Shown here: positions 18,895 to 26,278 of the stretch, piece by piece
Layout: each line of letters starts with the position of its first letter
Numbering within the stretch: position 1 is the first letter of the stretch
Assembly: GCF_036108815.1 (NCBI RefSeq)
Contig: NZ_CP107985.1
Span: 7,437,501-7,501,500 of the forward strand
Reading direction: 5' to 3'
Source: Streptomyces sp. NBC_00353
GTDB lineage: Bacteria; Actinomycetota; Actinomycetes; Streptomycetales; Streptomycetaceae
Length of the DNA: 64,000 nucleotides
Notes under the pieces: model-generated
Seen by the model: the letters and a program-made list of their open reading frames with translations, nothing else
What the model was told of the DNA's origin: nothing
Database searches by the model: none
Program-made: the position numbers and the translations under genes

Positions 18895-18906
18895 CCTGAG
18901 TCAGGG
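18894..18906. promoter_or_regulatory. Palindrome at the tkt start
   Basis: CCCTGA-G-TCAGGG is a perfect 13-bp palindrome that begins at the first base of the tkt GTG and covers the position of its ribosome binding site. It could be an operator or a small hairpin that controls initiation. Confidence 0.35.
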
Positions 18907-19048
18907 CTCCTCTCCACTGTTGTAAACCGGTGACTGTGACCGCACCGGACATTGTCGAGCCTACCCCCGACGGAACCCGCAATTTCCGGGTGCTTTCCAG
19001 GGTGCAGGCGACCCGCGAAGTTCGCCTCCCGTATGAGCGGGAGGGCTC

Positions 19049-19172
19049 ACTTCTGCGCTACTCCAATGAGCGCGACCAGCTACTTCTGCGCCACTCCGAT
19101 GAGCGTCACTCCTTACTTATGCGCCTCTCCTGCGCGGCACTTCTGCGCCGCTTCCGCACAGCACTTCTGTGC
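19049..19172 (+). repeat. Five degenerate direct repeats (33, 33, 24, 24-nt spacing) upstream of ctaB
   Basis: ACTTCTGCGC begins at 19049, 19082 and 19139, with variants ACTTATGCGC at 19115 and ACTTCTGTGC at 19163. The spacings are 33, 33, 24 and 24 bases, all multiples of three. The longer units also share CACTCCGATGAGCG. They lie in the 406-base gap between tkt and ctaB, where I see no credible gene. The repeats could bind a protein or be a decayed short coding repeat. Confidence 0.7.
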
Positions 19173-19300
19173 CACTCCAACACGACCCCACCCCCGCGAA
19201 GAACGGCCTGTCCCCAACGTCTACAGTGGTCTGGTTCGCGCAAGTCTTTACTGGGCCTTCATGTCCGGAGCTTGCTGGGATTTCTCTGTCAGGGGTGTGC

Positions 19301-20248
19301 GTGACGGCCGTCGAGTCCCGACCCGCAGGGGTCGCCTTGACTCCGAGCCCAGGGGGCCATCGCCCGTTCGGGGCCCGTGTCAAGGCATTCGTGGCGCTGA
19401 CCAAGCCACGGATCATCGAGCTGTTGCTGATCACCACTGTTCCGGTGATGTTCTTGGCCGCTCAAGGTGTGCCCGACCTGTGGCTCGTGCTCACCACCAC
19501 CATCGGCGGATATCTCTCCGCGGGCGGTGCCAATGCGCTCAACATGTACATCGACCGCGACATCGACGCGTTGATGGACCGTACGTCGCAGCGCCCACTG
19601 GTGACCGGCATGGTGAGTCCGCGCGAATGCCTGGCCTTCGGCATCGCCCTCGCGGTGATCTCGACGATCTGGTTCGGACTGCTGGTCAACTGGCTGTCGG
19701 CGGCGCTGTCGCTCGGCGCCCTGCTCTTCTACGTCGTCGTCTACACGATGCTGCTGAAGCGCCGCACCGCGCAGAACATCGTCTGGGGCGGCATCGCGGG
19801 CTGCATGCCGGTCCTCATCGGCTGGTCCGCCGTCACGAACTCGGTGTCGTGGGCCGCCGTCATCCTCTTCGCCGTCATCTTCTTCTGGACGCCGCCGCAC
19901 TACTGGCCGCTGTCGATGAAGGTGAAGGACGACTACGCCCGGGTCGGCGTTCCGATGCTTCCGGTCATCGCCTCCAACCGGGTGGTGGCCCGGCAGATCG
20001 TCATCTACAGCTGGGTGATGGTGGCCGTCTCGCTGCTGCTGACCCCGCTCGGCTACACCGGCTGGTTCTACACCTCGGTGGCGCTGCTGACCGGTGGGTT
20101 CTGGCTCTGGGAGGCACACGGCCTGCAGAACCGGGCCAAGGCCGGGGTGTCCGGTGCCAAGCTCAAGGAGATGCGACTGTTCCACTGGTCGATCACCTAT
20201 GTCTCGCTGCTGTTCGTCGCCGTCGCGGTGGACCCCTTCCTGAGGTGA
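19301..20248 (+). CDS. ctaB: Protoheme IX farnesyltransferase (heme O synthase)
   Basis: CtaB adds a farnesyl group to heme B to give heme O, the precursor of heme A for cytochrome c oxidase. The 315-residue membrane protein has about nine hydrophobic helices. It shows the UbiA-family aspartate motif NMYIDRDIDALMDRT and the second motif region YYTMLLKRRT-like (VVYTMLLKRRTAQN). GTG 19301 is preferred because AGGGG ends five bases before it; GTG 19295 is the alternative. The ctaA gene lies 2.4 kb downstream on the other strand. A 20-bp hairpin closes the transcript. Confidence 0.95.
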   Translation: MTAVESRPAGVALTPSPGGHRPFGARVKAFVALTKPRIIELLLITTVPVMFLAAQGVPDLWLVLTTTIGGYLSAGGANALNMYIDRDIDALMDRTSQRPLVTGMVSPRECLAFGIALAVISTIWFGLLVNWLSAALSLGALLFYVVVYTMLLKRRTAQNIVWGGIAGCMPVLIGWSAVTNSVSWAAVILFAVIFFWTPPHYWPLSMKVKDDYARVGVPMLPVIASNRVVARQIVIYSWVMVAVSLLLTPLGYTGWFYTSVALLTGGFWLWEAHGLQNRAKAGVSGAKLKEMRLFHWSITYVSLLFVAVAVDPFLR

Positions 20249-20267
20249 CCCCCGCTTCTGCTCCTGC

Positions 20268-20311
20268 CGACGGGCGGGTGACGTGGCCCATGCCACGTCA
20301 CCCGCCCGTCG
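20268..20311. terminator. Very strong terminator after ctaB
   Basis: GACGGGCGGGTGACGTGGC (20269-20287) pairs perfectly with 20292-20310 around the loop CCAT. One further C-G pair brings the stem to 20 bp. Confidence 0.85.
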
Positions 20312-20331
20312 CCAGTTGATCTACCCGTCGG

Positions 20332-20337
20332 TAGCAT
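20332..20337 (+). promoter_or_regulatory. Likely -10 element of a leaderless start
   Basis: TAGCAT fits the -10 pattern and ends seven bases before the ATG at 20345, which has no ribosome binding site. No clear -35 is visible between it and the ctaB terminator. Confidence 0.35.
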
Positions 20338-20344
20338 CCGTTGC

Positions 20345-20704
20345 ATGGCAGAGACGGCAGAAACCCAGCAGGTTGACGACAGCAAGCAGGCCGCCCGCGC
20401 GGAGCGCAGGGCGGCCAGGCTCGCCAAGCAGATCGGCGCCTTCGCCAAGGCGCACGGCGGCGCCGAGGGGCAGCTCGCGTACATCGGGCAGATGGGCACC
20501 CGCATCGTCCTGGTCGGCGCGGACGGCGGCTGGGGCGACCTGGTCGCACCGTCGTACGCGGTCGCCGAGAGCGCCACCGCGAAGGCCGGGATCACGATGC
20601 ACGAGTCCTTCGACGGCGAGTTCGCCGCCAAGGTCCGCACCGGTCCCTACGAGTGGACGCGGATGGCGGGGATCCAGGTCGGCGGCCCGTCCAACAAGGC
20701 CTGA
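20345..20704 (+). CDS. Conserved hypothetical protein
   Basis: I do not recognise a family for this 119-residue protein. It begins with a charged helical stretch (residues 10-35, KQAARAERRAARLAKQIGAF) followed by a compact beta-rich part (GQLAYIGQMGTRIVLVGADGGWGDLV) and ends in GPYEWTRMAGIQVGG. It has no signal peptide or membrane segment and is probably cytosolic. It lies between ctaB and the amidohydrolase, likely with its own leaderless promoter. The regular codon bias and defined ends support a real gene. Confidence 0.7.
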   Translation: MAETAETQQVDDSKQAARAERRAARLAKQIGAFAKAHGGAEGQLAYIGQMGTRIVLVGADGGWGDLVAPSYAVAESATAKAGITMHESFDGEFAAKVRTGPYEWTRMAGIQVGGPSNKA

Positions 20705-20791
20705 CCGGACGCCCGGGCCGCACCCGAGGGCGTGCGGGGCGCGTATCCCGGTGGCGCAGGAGCAACACCCCGCACCGGGTTCACCCGTTAG

Positions 20792-20809
20792 GACGTGTAC
20801 ACACACGTC
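20792..20809. promoter_or_regulatory. Inverted repeat upstream of the amidohydrolase
   Basis: GACGTGT (20792-20798) and ACACGTC (20803-20809) form a perfect 7-bp inverted repeat with a four-base spacer, ending 17 bases before the ATG at 20827. It resembles an operator that would overlap the promoter or leader. Confidence 0.35.
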
Positions 20810-20826
20810 GTCGCAGGGAGCCCCGG

Positions 20827-21969
20827 ATGACCGACATACTGCCCGTGGTGGATCTGGTCGATCAGCACTGCCACGGGGTGCTCCGGACCGAGCTGGGCCT
20901 CGGCACCTTCGAGGCCCGGCTGGCCACGGCCGCCACGGCCGGCGGGCAGCCCGCCCCCGGCACCACCTTCTTCGACACCCAGACCGGCTTCGCCGTGCGC
21001 CGCTGGTGCCCGCCGCTGCTGGGCCTCGAACCCCACTGCCCGCCGGCCGGCTATCTGGCCCGCCGCCGGGAACTGGGCGTGCTGGAGACCGGCCGACGGC
21101 TGCTGCGCGCCACCGGGGTCTCCACCTATCTCGTCGACACCGGGCTCCCCGGTGACCTCACGGGCCCCGCCGAGATCGCCGTCGCGTCCGGCGCCGACGC
21201 CCGCGAGCTCGTCCGGCTGGAGTCGCTGGCCGAGCAGGTCGCCGACACCTCGGGCACCGTCGAGAGTTTCCTCGCCAACCTCGCCGAGGCCGTGCACACC
21301 TCCGCCGCCTCCGCCGCCGCCTTCACCTCCGTCGCGGCCGCACGCCACGGTCTGGATCCCGACCCGGGGCCGCCCGGGCCGGGCGCGGTGCGCGGCGCGG
21401 CCGGGCGGTGGCTCGCCGGGCGGGAGGCGGAACGCAGAGCGGCACGCACCGGCTGGGGTGGCCCGCGTGCGCCGTACACGGCCCTCGACGACCCGGTGCT
21501 GTTGCGGCATCTGCTGTGGACCGCCGTGGCCTGCGGGCGGCCGCTGCAGTTCCATCTGCACTCCACCGACCCGCGGCGGCTCGCGGGCTTCGCCGCCGCC
21601 ACAGCCGGGCTCGGCAGCGATCTGGTGCTGCTGCACAGCTACCCGTACCACCGGCACGCCGCGCAGCTCGCGAGCGTCCATCCGCATGTGTACGCCGACG
21701 TGGGAGCCGCCCTCGCCCGGACGGGGGCGCGCGCTGCGGCCGTCCTCGCCGAGGTCCTCGAGCCGGCCCCCTTCGGCAAGCTGCTCTTCTCCAGCGGCGC
21801 CGAGGGGCTGCCGGAACTCCATGTGGTGGGCGCGCGGCAGTTCCGCGAGGCGCTCGGCCGGGTGCTGGGCGGCTGGGTGGCGGACGGCGCGTGGTCGCGT
21901 GCCGATGCCACGCGGGTCGCCGCGATGATCGCCTCCGGCAACGCGCGCAGGGTGTACGGGCTGACGTGA
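20827..21969 (+). CDS. Amidohydrolase-superfamily protein
   Basis: The 380-residue protein looks like a metal-dependent hydrolase with a TIM-barrel fold. It has the early metal-binding HxH in DQHCHGVL (near residue 15), the later histidine in LQFHLHS, and the motif DLVLLHSYPYHRHAAQLASVHPHVYAD split across two beta strands. The C-terminal part KLLFSSGAEGLPELHVVGARQFREAL resembles FluG- and TatD-like amidohydrolases that accompany glutamine-synthetase-like genes, though no such gene is near. The substrate is unknown. GGGAG lies nine bases before ATG 20827. It ends seven bases from the convergent gene. Confidence 0.7.
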   Translation: MTDILPVVDLVDQHCHGVLRTELGLGTFEARLATAATAGGQPAPGTTFFDTQTGFAVRRWCPPLLGLEPHCPPAGYLARRRELGVLETGRRLLRATGVSTYLVDTGLPGDLTGPAEIAVASGADARELVRLESLAEQVADTSGTVESFLANLAEAVHTSAASAAAFTSVAAARHGLDPDPGPPGPGAVRGAAGRWLAGREAERRAARTGWGGPRAPYTALDDPVLLRHLLWTAVACGRPLQFHLHSTDPRRLAGFAAATAGLGSDLVLLHSYPYHRHAAQLASVHPHVYADVGAALARTGARAAAVLAEVLEPAPFGKLLFSSGAEGLPELHVVGARQFREALGRVLGGWVADGAWSRADATRVAAMIASGNARRVYGLT

Positions 21970-21976
21970 GGGGGGC

Positions 21977-22408
21977 TCAGCCCTTGTCCTTCTTGTCCTT
22001 GTCGGGGGCCTTCCCATGGGATCCGGCCGCCGGAGCGAAGCGAGCTCCCTGTTTCTCGGCCCAGCCGCGGAAACCGGACATGTGGGTGGGCGTCGAGAAA
22101 TGACCGGGGTCCTCTCCCGTGCCCGTGCGCAGCAGCACGTACTGGCACCCCTGGCAGTGCTTGAGGTCCGGTCCCTGCGTACCCCCGGTCGCGTACACCC
22201 GGTCCGCGAAGCGGGCGGCGCTGTCACGTTCTTGCACCGCGGTCCGGACCGAGGCACGGGCGATCGCGGCCCCGAGCGGGACCAGGACGATCATCAACCC
22301 GAGCCGGCGCCACGAGAAGTTCGCGAACAGGATGACCAGACCGATGACGACGACCAGCGAGGGCAGCGCGGTACTGACGCCGGGCAGCTTCGCCCGGGGG
22401 AGGGGCAT
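21977..22408 (-). CDS. Small membrane protein with a Cys-pair region
   Basis: I do not recognise the family. The 143-residue product starts at ATG 22408 behind GGAAG, and an upstream in-frame ATG at 22486 is possible. It has one or two hydrophobic segments at residues 11-50 (LPSLVVVIGLVILFANF, then LGLMIVLVPLGAAIA). A soluble C-terminal domain follows with HCQGCQYVLL, a CxxC-type pair that could bind metal or be redox-active. A lysine/aspartate tail KAPDKDKKDKG ends it. Proteins of this kind are common near ctaA/ctaB in Streptomyces; function is unknown. Confidence 0.65.
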   Translation of the reverse strand: MPLPRAKLPGVSTALPSLVVVIGLVILFANFSWRRLGLMIVLVPLGAAIARASVRTAVQERDSAARFADRVYATGGTQGPDLKHCQGCQYVLLRTGTGEDPGHFSTPTHMSGFRGWAEKQGARFAPAAGSHGKAPDKDKKDKG

Positions 22409-22617
22409 CTCGTACTTCCCGCTCTCCGCGAGCGAAAGACCACGGTGAAAGCACCGGACGCGGTCCAGTCCCGTACACGAACCCATGTCCCACCCCAGAG
22501 ACCGAACGAACGATCTGTGACGGCCTTCATGGTGGGGCCGGAGGGGTGTGTTCCTTGAAACCGTGACAGGAAATGGCCGAAAGGGGAGGGGAAGTGAGCC
22601 GATCGCCGCCCTTGCGC

Positions 22618-23631
22618 TCAGCCGGCGGCTGCGGGCTGCGGCTGTTCGGCGGCGGGGCCGGGGACGGAGGCGACGGCCGAGGGGCGCTCGCGCAGCGACA
22701 GCAGGACCCGCAGGACTGCGATCCACACCAGGCACGAGCCGAGCATGTGCAGCCCGACCAGGATCTCCGGGGTGTCGGTGAAGTACTGGACGTAACCGAT
22801 CACGCCCTGCGCCATCAGCACCACGAAGAGATCACGGGTGCGGCGTTGCGGCCCGGCCGGTGCGTCGACGGCCTTCAGTACGAACCAGAGCGCCACCGTC
22901 AGCGCCACCACGACCCATGCGAGATCGGCGTGCAATTGCGCGATCATCTTCCAGTCGAGCGGGATGCGGTGGACATCGCTGGAGTCGCCCGCGTGCCGTC
23001 CGGCACCCGTGACGACCGTGCCTACCGCGATCAGCAGACCGGCCGCGGCCGTCAGCAGCCAGGTCAGCTGTGAGACCGCCTTGCCCACCAGCGGACGGGG
23101 CTCGCCGTCGCCCTCACGGACCCGCTGCCAGGTCACCACGGCGACCGTGAGCAGCGCCGTGGAGAGCAGGAAGTGCGCCGCGACGGTGTACGGGTTGAGG
23201 CCGACCAGCACCACGATGCCGCCGAGCACCGCATTGCCCATGACCACCCAGAACTGTGCCCAGCCGAGCCGGGTGAGGCTGCGCCGCCACGGCTTCGCCG
23301 AGCGGGCGGCGATGATCGTCCAGCCGACCGCCGCACACAGGACGTACGTGAGCATCCGGTTGCCGAACTCGATGGCACCGTGGAAGCCCATCGCGCTGGT
23401 CGCTGTCAGGGACTCGTCGGTGCACTTGGGCCAGGTCGGGCAGCCGAGGCCGGAGCCGGTGAGCCGGACAGCGCCGCCGGTCACCACGATGAGCACGGCC
23501 ATCACGACGGCCGACATCGCCGCCCGGCGGACCGTCCGGGGGGACGGAGTCCAGCGTTCGGCGATGCAGAGAAGCGGGTTCCGCGCGGCTTGAGCGACTT
23601 CGGCTCGGGTCAGCTTGGGCACGCGCACCAT
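22618..23631 (-). CDS. ctaA: Heme A synthase
   Basis: CtaA oxidises the C8 methyl of heme O to give heme A for aa3-type cytochrome oxidase. The 337-residue protein has about eight transmembrane helices. Conserved histidines are in GFHGAIEFGNR, AQLHADLAW and VGLHMLGS, and the extracytoplasmic cysteine pair GLGCPTWPKC is typical of Gram-positive CtaA. ATG 23631 gives MVRVPKLTRAEV; the region upstream has poor coding character. The alanine- and proline-rich C terminus is cytoplasmic. It works with CtaB encoded 2.4 kb away. Confidence 0.93.
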   Translation of the reverse strand: MVRVPKLTRAEVAQAARNPLLCIAERWTPSPRTVRRAAMSAVVMAVLIVVTGGAVRLTGSGLGCPTWPKCTDESLTATSAMGFHGAIEFGNRMLTYVLCAAVGWTIIAARSAKPWRRSLTRLGWAQFWVVMGNAVLGGIVVLVGLNPYTVAAHFLLSTALLTVAVVTWQRVREGDGEPRPLVGKAVSQLTWLLTAAAGLLIAVGTVVTGAGRHAGDSSDVHRIPLDWKMIAQLHADLAWVVVALTVALWFVLKAVDAPAGPQRRTRDLFVVLMAQGVIGYVQYFTDTPEILVGLHMLGSCLVWIAVLRVLLSLRERPSAVASVPGPAAEQPQPAAAG

Positions 23632-23710
23632 CGTAAGCGGCGGCTTGTGCAAGCTTTCACGAGGGGGACGAGTTACCCCGAACCGTCGTGCCGGAGAGGT
23701 CCGTCCGCGG

Positions 23711-24478
23711 TCATTCCCAGCGGAAGAACTTCGCCGCCGCGCCGAGCCCGAGCACCGCCCAGACCGCGAGGATCCCGAGAGCCCGCCACGGCATCGAGGC
23801 ACCGTGCTGGAGCACGTCCCGCAGTCCGTCCGACAGGGCAGCGATCGGCAGCAGTCCGAGCGCCGACTGCACCGCGCCCGGGAACTTGTCCAGCGGCACG
23901 ATGACCCCGCCGCCGACCAGCAGCAGCAGGAAGACCAGATTGGCGGCGGCGAGCGTCGCCTCCGCCTTCAGCGTCCCGGCCATCAGCAGCCCGAGCCCGG
24001 AGAAGGCCGCGGTGCCGAGCACGAGGAGCAGCAGGACGGCGAACGGGCTGCCGTGCGGCGACCAGCCGAGCGCGAACGCGATCGCCGTCAGCAGCACGAC
24101 CTGCAGCACCTCGGTGACCAGCACGGAGAGGGTCTTGGCGGTCATCAGACCCCAACGGGGCAGCGGTGAGGCACCGAGCCGCTTGAGCACGCCGTAGCGC
24201 CGCTCGAAGCCGGTGCCGATCGCCTGGCCGGTGAAGGCGGTGGACATGACGGCCAGCGCGAGAATGCCGGGCGCCAGGAAGTCGACGGACCTGCCCGCGC
24301 CGGTGTCCACGATGTCGACCGCGCTGAACAGCACCAGCAGCAGCGTCGGAATGATCACCGTCAGGAGCAGCTGCTCGCCGTTGCGCAGCAGCATCCGCGT
24401 CTCCAGCGCGGCCTGTGCGCCGATCATGCGGGGCAGCGGGGCGGCACCGGGCCGCGGGGTGTACGTACCGGCGCTCAT
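23711..24478 (-). CDS. ABC-2 type exporter permease
   Basis: This 255-residue membrane protein has six hydrophobic stretches and the ABC-2 permease pattern (LLTVIIPTLLLVLFS near the start, FERRYGVLKRLGASPLPRWGLM in the loop after the second helix). The loop sequence is typical of drug or polysaccharide exporters. It starts at ATG 24478, overlapping the ATPase stop (ATGA), so the two form one transporter. Position beside ctaA is conserved in Streptomyces, but I cannot name a substrate. Confidence 0.88.
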   Translation of the reverse strand: MSAGTYTPRPGAAPLPRMIGAQAALETRMLLRNGEQLLLTVIIPTLLLVLFSAVDIVDTGAGRSVDFLAPGILALAVMSTAFTGQAIGTGFERRYGVLKRLGASPLPRWGLMTAKTLSVLVTEVLQVVLLTAIAFALGWSPHGSPFAVLLLLVLGTAAFSGLGLLMAGTLKAEATLAAANLVFLLLLVGGGVIVPLDKFPGAVQSALGLLPIAALSDGLRDVLQHGASMPWRALGILAVWAVLGLGAAAKFFRWE

Positions 24479-25401
24479 GCGCGCAGCTCCTTGCCGGTCA
24501 GTTCCAGGAAGACGTCCTCCAGGGTGTGGCGCTCGACGGAGATGCCGTCCGGCATCACGCCGTGCTGCGCGCACCAGGAGGTGACGGTGGCCAGCAGCTG
24601 CGGGTCGACCTGGCCGGTGATGCGGTACGCGCCGGTGGTGAGCTCGGCCGCCTGCGTGCCGTCGGGCAGCGCCTTCAGCAGCGAGCCGAGGTCGAGACCG
24701 GGGCGGCCGGTGAAGCGCAGGGTGTTCTCGGCGCCGCCGCGGCAGAGCGTCTCCGGGCTGCCCTGGGCGATGACCCGGCCCGCGTCGACGATGGCGACGT
24801 CGTCGGCGAGCTCCGCGGCCTCGTCCATGAAGTGGGTGGTGAGGACGACCGACACACCGTCGGAGCGCAGTTCCCGTACGAGATCCCAGGTGGAGCGGCG
24901 GGCCTGCGGGTCGAGGCCCGCGGTCGGCTCGTCCAGGAACACCAGCTCGGGGCGGCCGACGACGGCCATCGCCAGGGCGAGCCGCTGCTGCTGGCCGCCG
25001 GAGAGGCGCCGGTAGGTCGTACGGCCGCAGCTGCCGAGGCCCAGGCGCTCGATCAGGGCGTCGACGTCCAGCGGGTGGGCGTGGAGTTTCGCCATGTGGC
25101 GGAGCATCTCGTCGGCGCGTGCTCCGGAGTGGACACCACCCGACTGCAGCATCACGCCGATCCGGGGACGGAGCTCGGCGGCGTCGGCGACCGGGTCGAG
25201 ACCGAGGACGCGGACGGTGCCCGCGTCGGGCCGGCGGTAGCCCTCGCAGGTCTCGATCGTGGTGGTCTTGCCGGCACCGTTGGGGCCGAGGACGGCGGTG
25301 ACCGCACCGGTGCGTATGCCCAGGTCGAGGCCGTCCACGGCGGTCTTGGTGCCGTACCGCTTCACCAGGCCACGGATCTGCACGACCGGCTCGTTCTTCA
25401 T
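24475..25401 (-). CDS. ABC exporter ATP-binding protein
   Basis: The 308-residue ATPase has Walker A GPNGAGKT (residues 39-46), signature LSGGQQQR, Walker B LVFLDEPTAGLD and a switch histidine in LTTHFMDEA. It carries the extra C-terminal domain of DrrA-type drug exporters (HTLEDVFLELTGKELRA). It is coupled to the permease gene downstream. TAGACT on the minus strand at 25415-25410, just ahead of the ATG, could be a -10 element that gives a leaderless or very short leader. It is divergent from sufR. Confidence 0.92.
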   Translation of the reverse strand: MKNEPVVQIRGLVKRYGTKTAVDGLDLGIRTGAVTAVLGPNGAGKTTTIETCEGYRRPDAGTVRVLGLDPVADAAELRPRIGVMLQSGGVHSGARADEMLRHMAKLHAHPLDVDALIERLGLGSCGRTTYRRLSGGQQQRLALAMAVVGRPELVFLDEPTAGLDPQARRSTWDLVRELRSDGVSVVLTTHFMDEAAELADDVAIVDAGRVIAQGSPETLCRGGAENTLRFTGRPGLDLGSLLKALPDGTQAAELTTGAYRITGQVDPQLLATVTSWCAQHGVMPDGISVERHTLEDVFLELTGKELRA

Positions 25402-25451
25402 GGCCGGTAAGTCTAGGCAGCGGCCCGGCGGGTGAGTCCCCCGGGGCCGAA

Positions 25452-25465
25452 TTAGGTAACCCTAA
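25452..25465. promoter_or_regulatory. TTAGG-N4-CCTAA inverted repeat
   Basis: TTAGG (25452-25456) and CCTAA (25461-25465) form a perfect 5-bp inverted repeat in the divergent space between the ABC exporter and sufR. The half-sites equal the ends of iron boxes bound by DtxR/DmdR proteins, but the spacing is shorter, so the binding protein is unknown. Confidence 0.4.
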
Positions 25466-25501
25466 GTGACGAACTCCACCATTGATCGTTTCGGACCGTG
25501 G

Positions 25502-25538
25502 TTGTCAGGGCCGGAGGAATTACGCAACAATGGCGTTG
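25502..25538 (+). promoter_or_regulatory. sufR promoter with SufR box CAAC-N6-GTTG
   Basis: CAAC (25525-25528) and GTTG (25535-25538) are separated by six bases. This is the palindrome I recall as the SufR binding site of Streptomyces avermitilis. It overlaps a candidate promoter (TTGTCA 25502-25507, 18 bases, AACAAT 25526-25531) and the sufR start codon, so bound SufR would block initiation directly. Confidence 0.65.
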
Positions 25539-26278
25539 TGAAATACCAGGGCGAGGCTCCGCAGGAGGAACTCGCGACCGGAGAGCGCTCGACGCGCAAC
25601 CGGGTCGCGCGCTCCATCCTGGACCACGGCCCGTCCACCGTCGCCGATCTGGCGAAGCGCCTGGGGCTGACCCAGGCCGCCGTCCGCCGCCATCTCGACG
25701 CCCTCGTCTCCGACGGTGTCGTCGAAGCCCGCGAACAGCGGGTGTACGGGGCGCGGACCCGCGGCCGTCCGGCCAAGGTGTTCGTCCTGACCGACTGTGG
25801 CCGGGACGCCTTCGACCAGTCGTACGACAAGCTTGCCGCCGACGCTCTTCGCTGGATCGCCGAGACCGCGGGCGACGAAGCAGTAGTCGCCTTCGTCCGC
25901 GCCCGGGCCGCCGCCCAGTCGGTGGCCTACCGCAAGACGATCGACGCGGCGGACCCCGAGAAGCGCACAGAGGCGCTGGCCAAGGCCTTGTCGGCCGACG
26001 GGTACGCTGCTACGGCGCGAAGCGCGCCGGGCCCTCAGCAGGGCGAGCAGCTGTGCCAGCACCACTGCCCGGTCGCACATGTCGCCGAGCAGTTCCCGCA
26101 GCTGTGCGAGGTGGAGACGGAGATCTTCTCCAGCCTGCTCGGGACCCATGTGCAGCGTCTGGCCACCATCGCCCACGGCGACGGGGTGTGCACGACGTTC
26201 GTACCGCGCGGCGGACCCGCAACCGCACAGACCACCCCATCAGCATCTGCAAGCACGGCCGGGAGGAACCCCGCATGA
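25538..26278 (+). CDS. sufR: Iron-sulfur cluster-sensing repressor SufR
   Basis: SufR represses the suf operon when it carries an iron-sulfur cluster. The 246-residue protein has an N-terminal winged helix (residues 20-85, STVADLAKRLGLTQAAVRRHLDALVSDGVV, read in parts). The C-terminal cluster-binding cysteines are C173, C177 and C190 in CQHHC...FPQLC, the spacing expected for the actinobacterial family. GTG 25538 is the first plausible start and coincides with the predicted transcription start, so the message may be leaderless. The stop overlaps sufB (ATGA), consistent with autoregulated operon expression. Confidence 0.92.
   Translation: MKYQGEAPQEELATGERSTRNRVARSILDHGPSTVADLAKRLGLTQAAVRRHLDALVSDGVVEAREQRVYGARTRGRPAKVFVLTDCGRDAFDQSYDKLAADALRWIAETAGDEAVVAFVRARAAAQSVAYRKTIDAADPEKRTEALAKALSADGYAATARSAPGPQQGEQLCQHHCPVAHVAEQFPQLCEVETEIFSSLLGTHVQRLATIAHGDGVCTTFVPRGGPATAQTTPSASASTAGRNPA

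Noticed and set aside
18952..20319. Long plus-strand reading frame through the ctaB region
   Set aside because: It is out of frame with ctaB and loses any sense beyond the repeat region; ctaB has strong family motifs in the other frame.
25452..25465. Classical DmdR/IdeR iron box
   Set aside because: The TTAGG and CCTAA arms are only four bases apart, whereas an iron box has nine bases between these ends.
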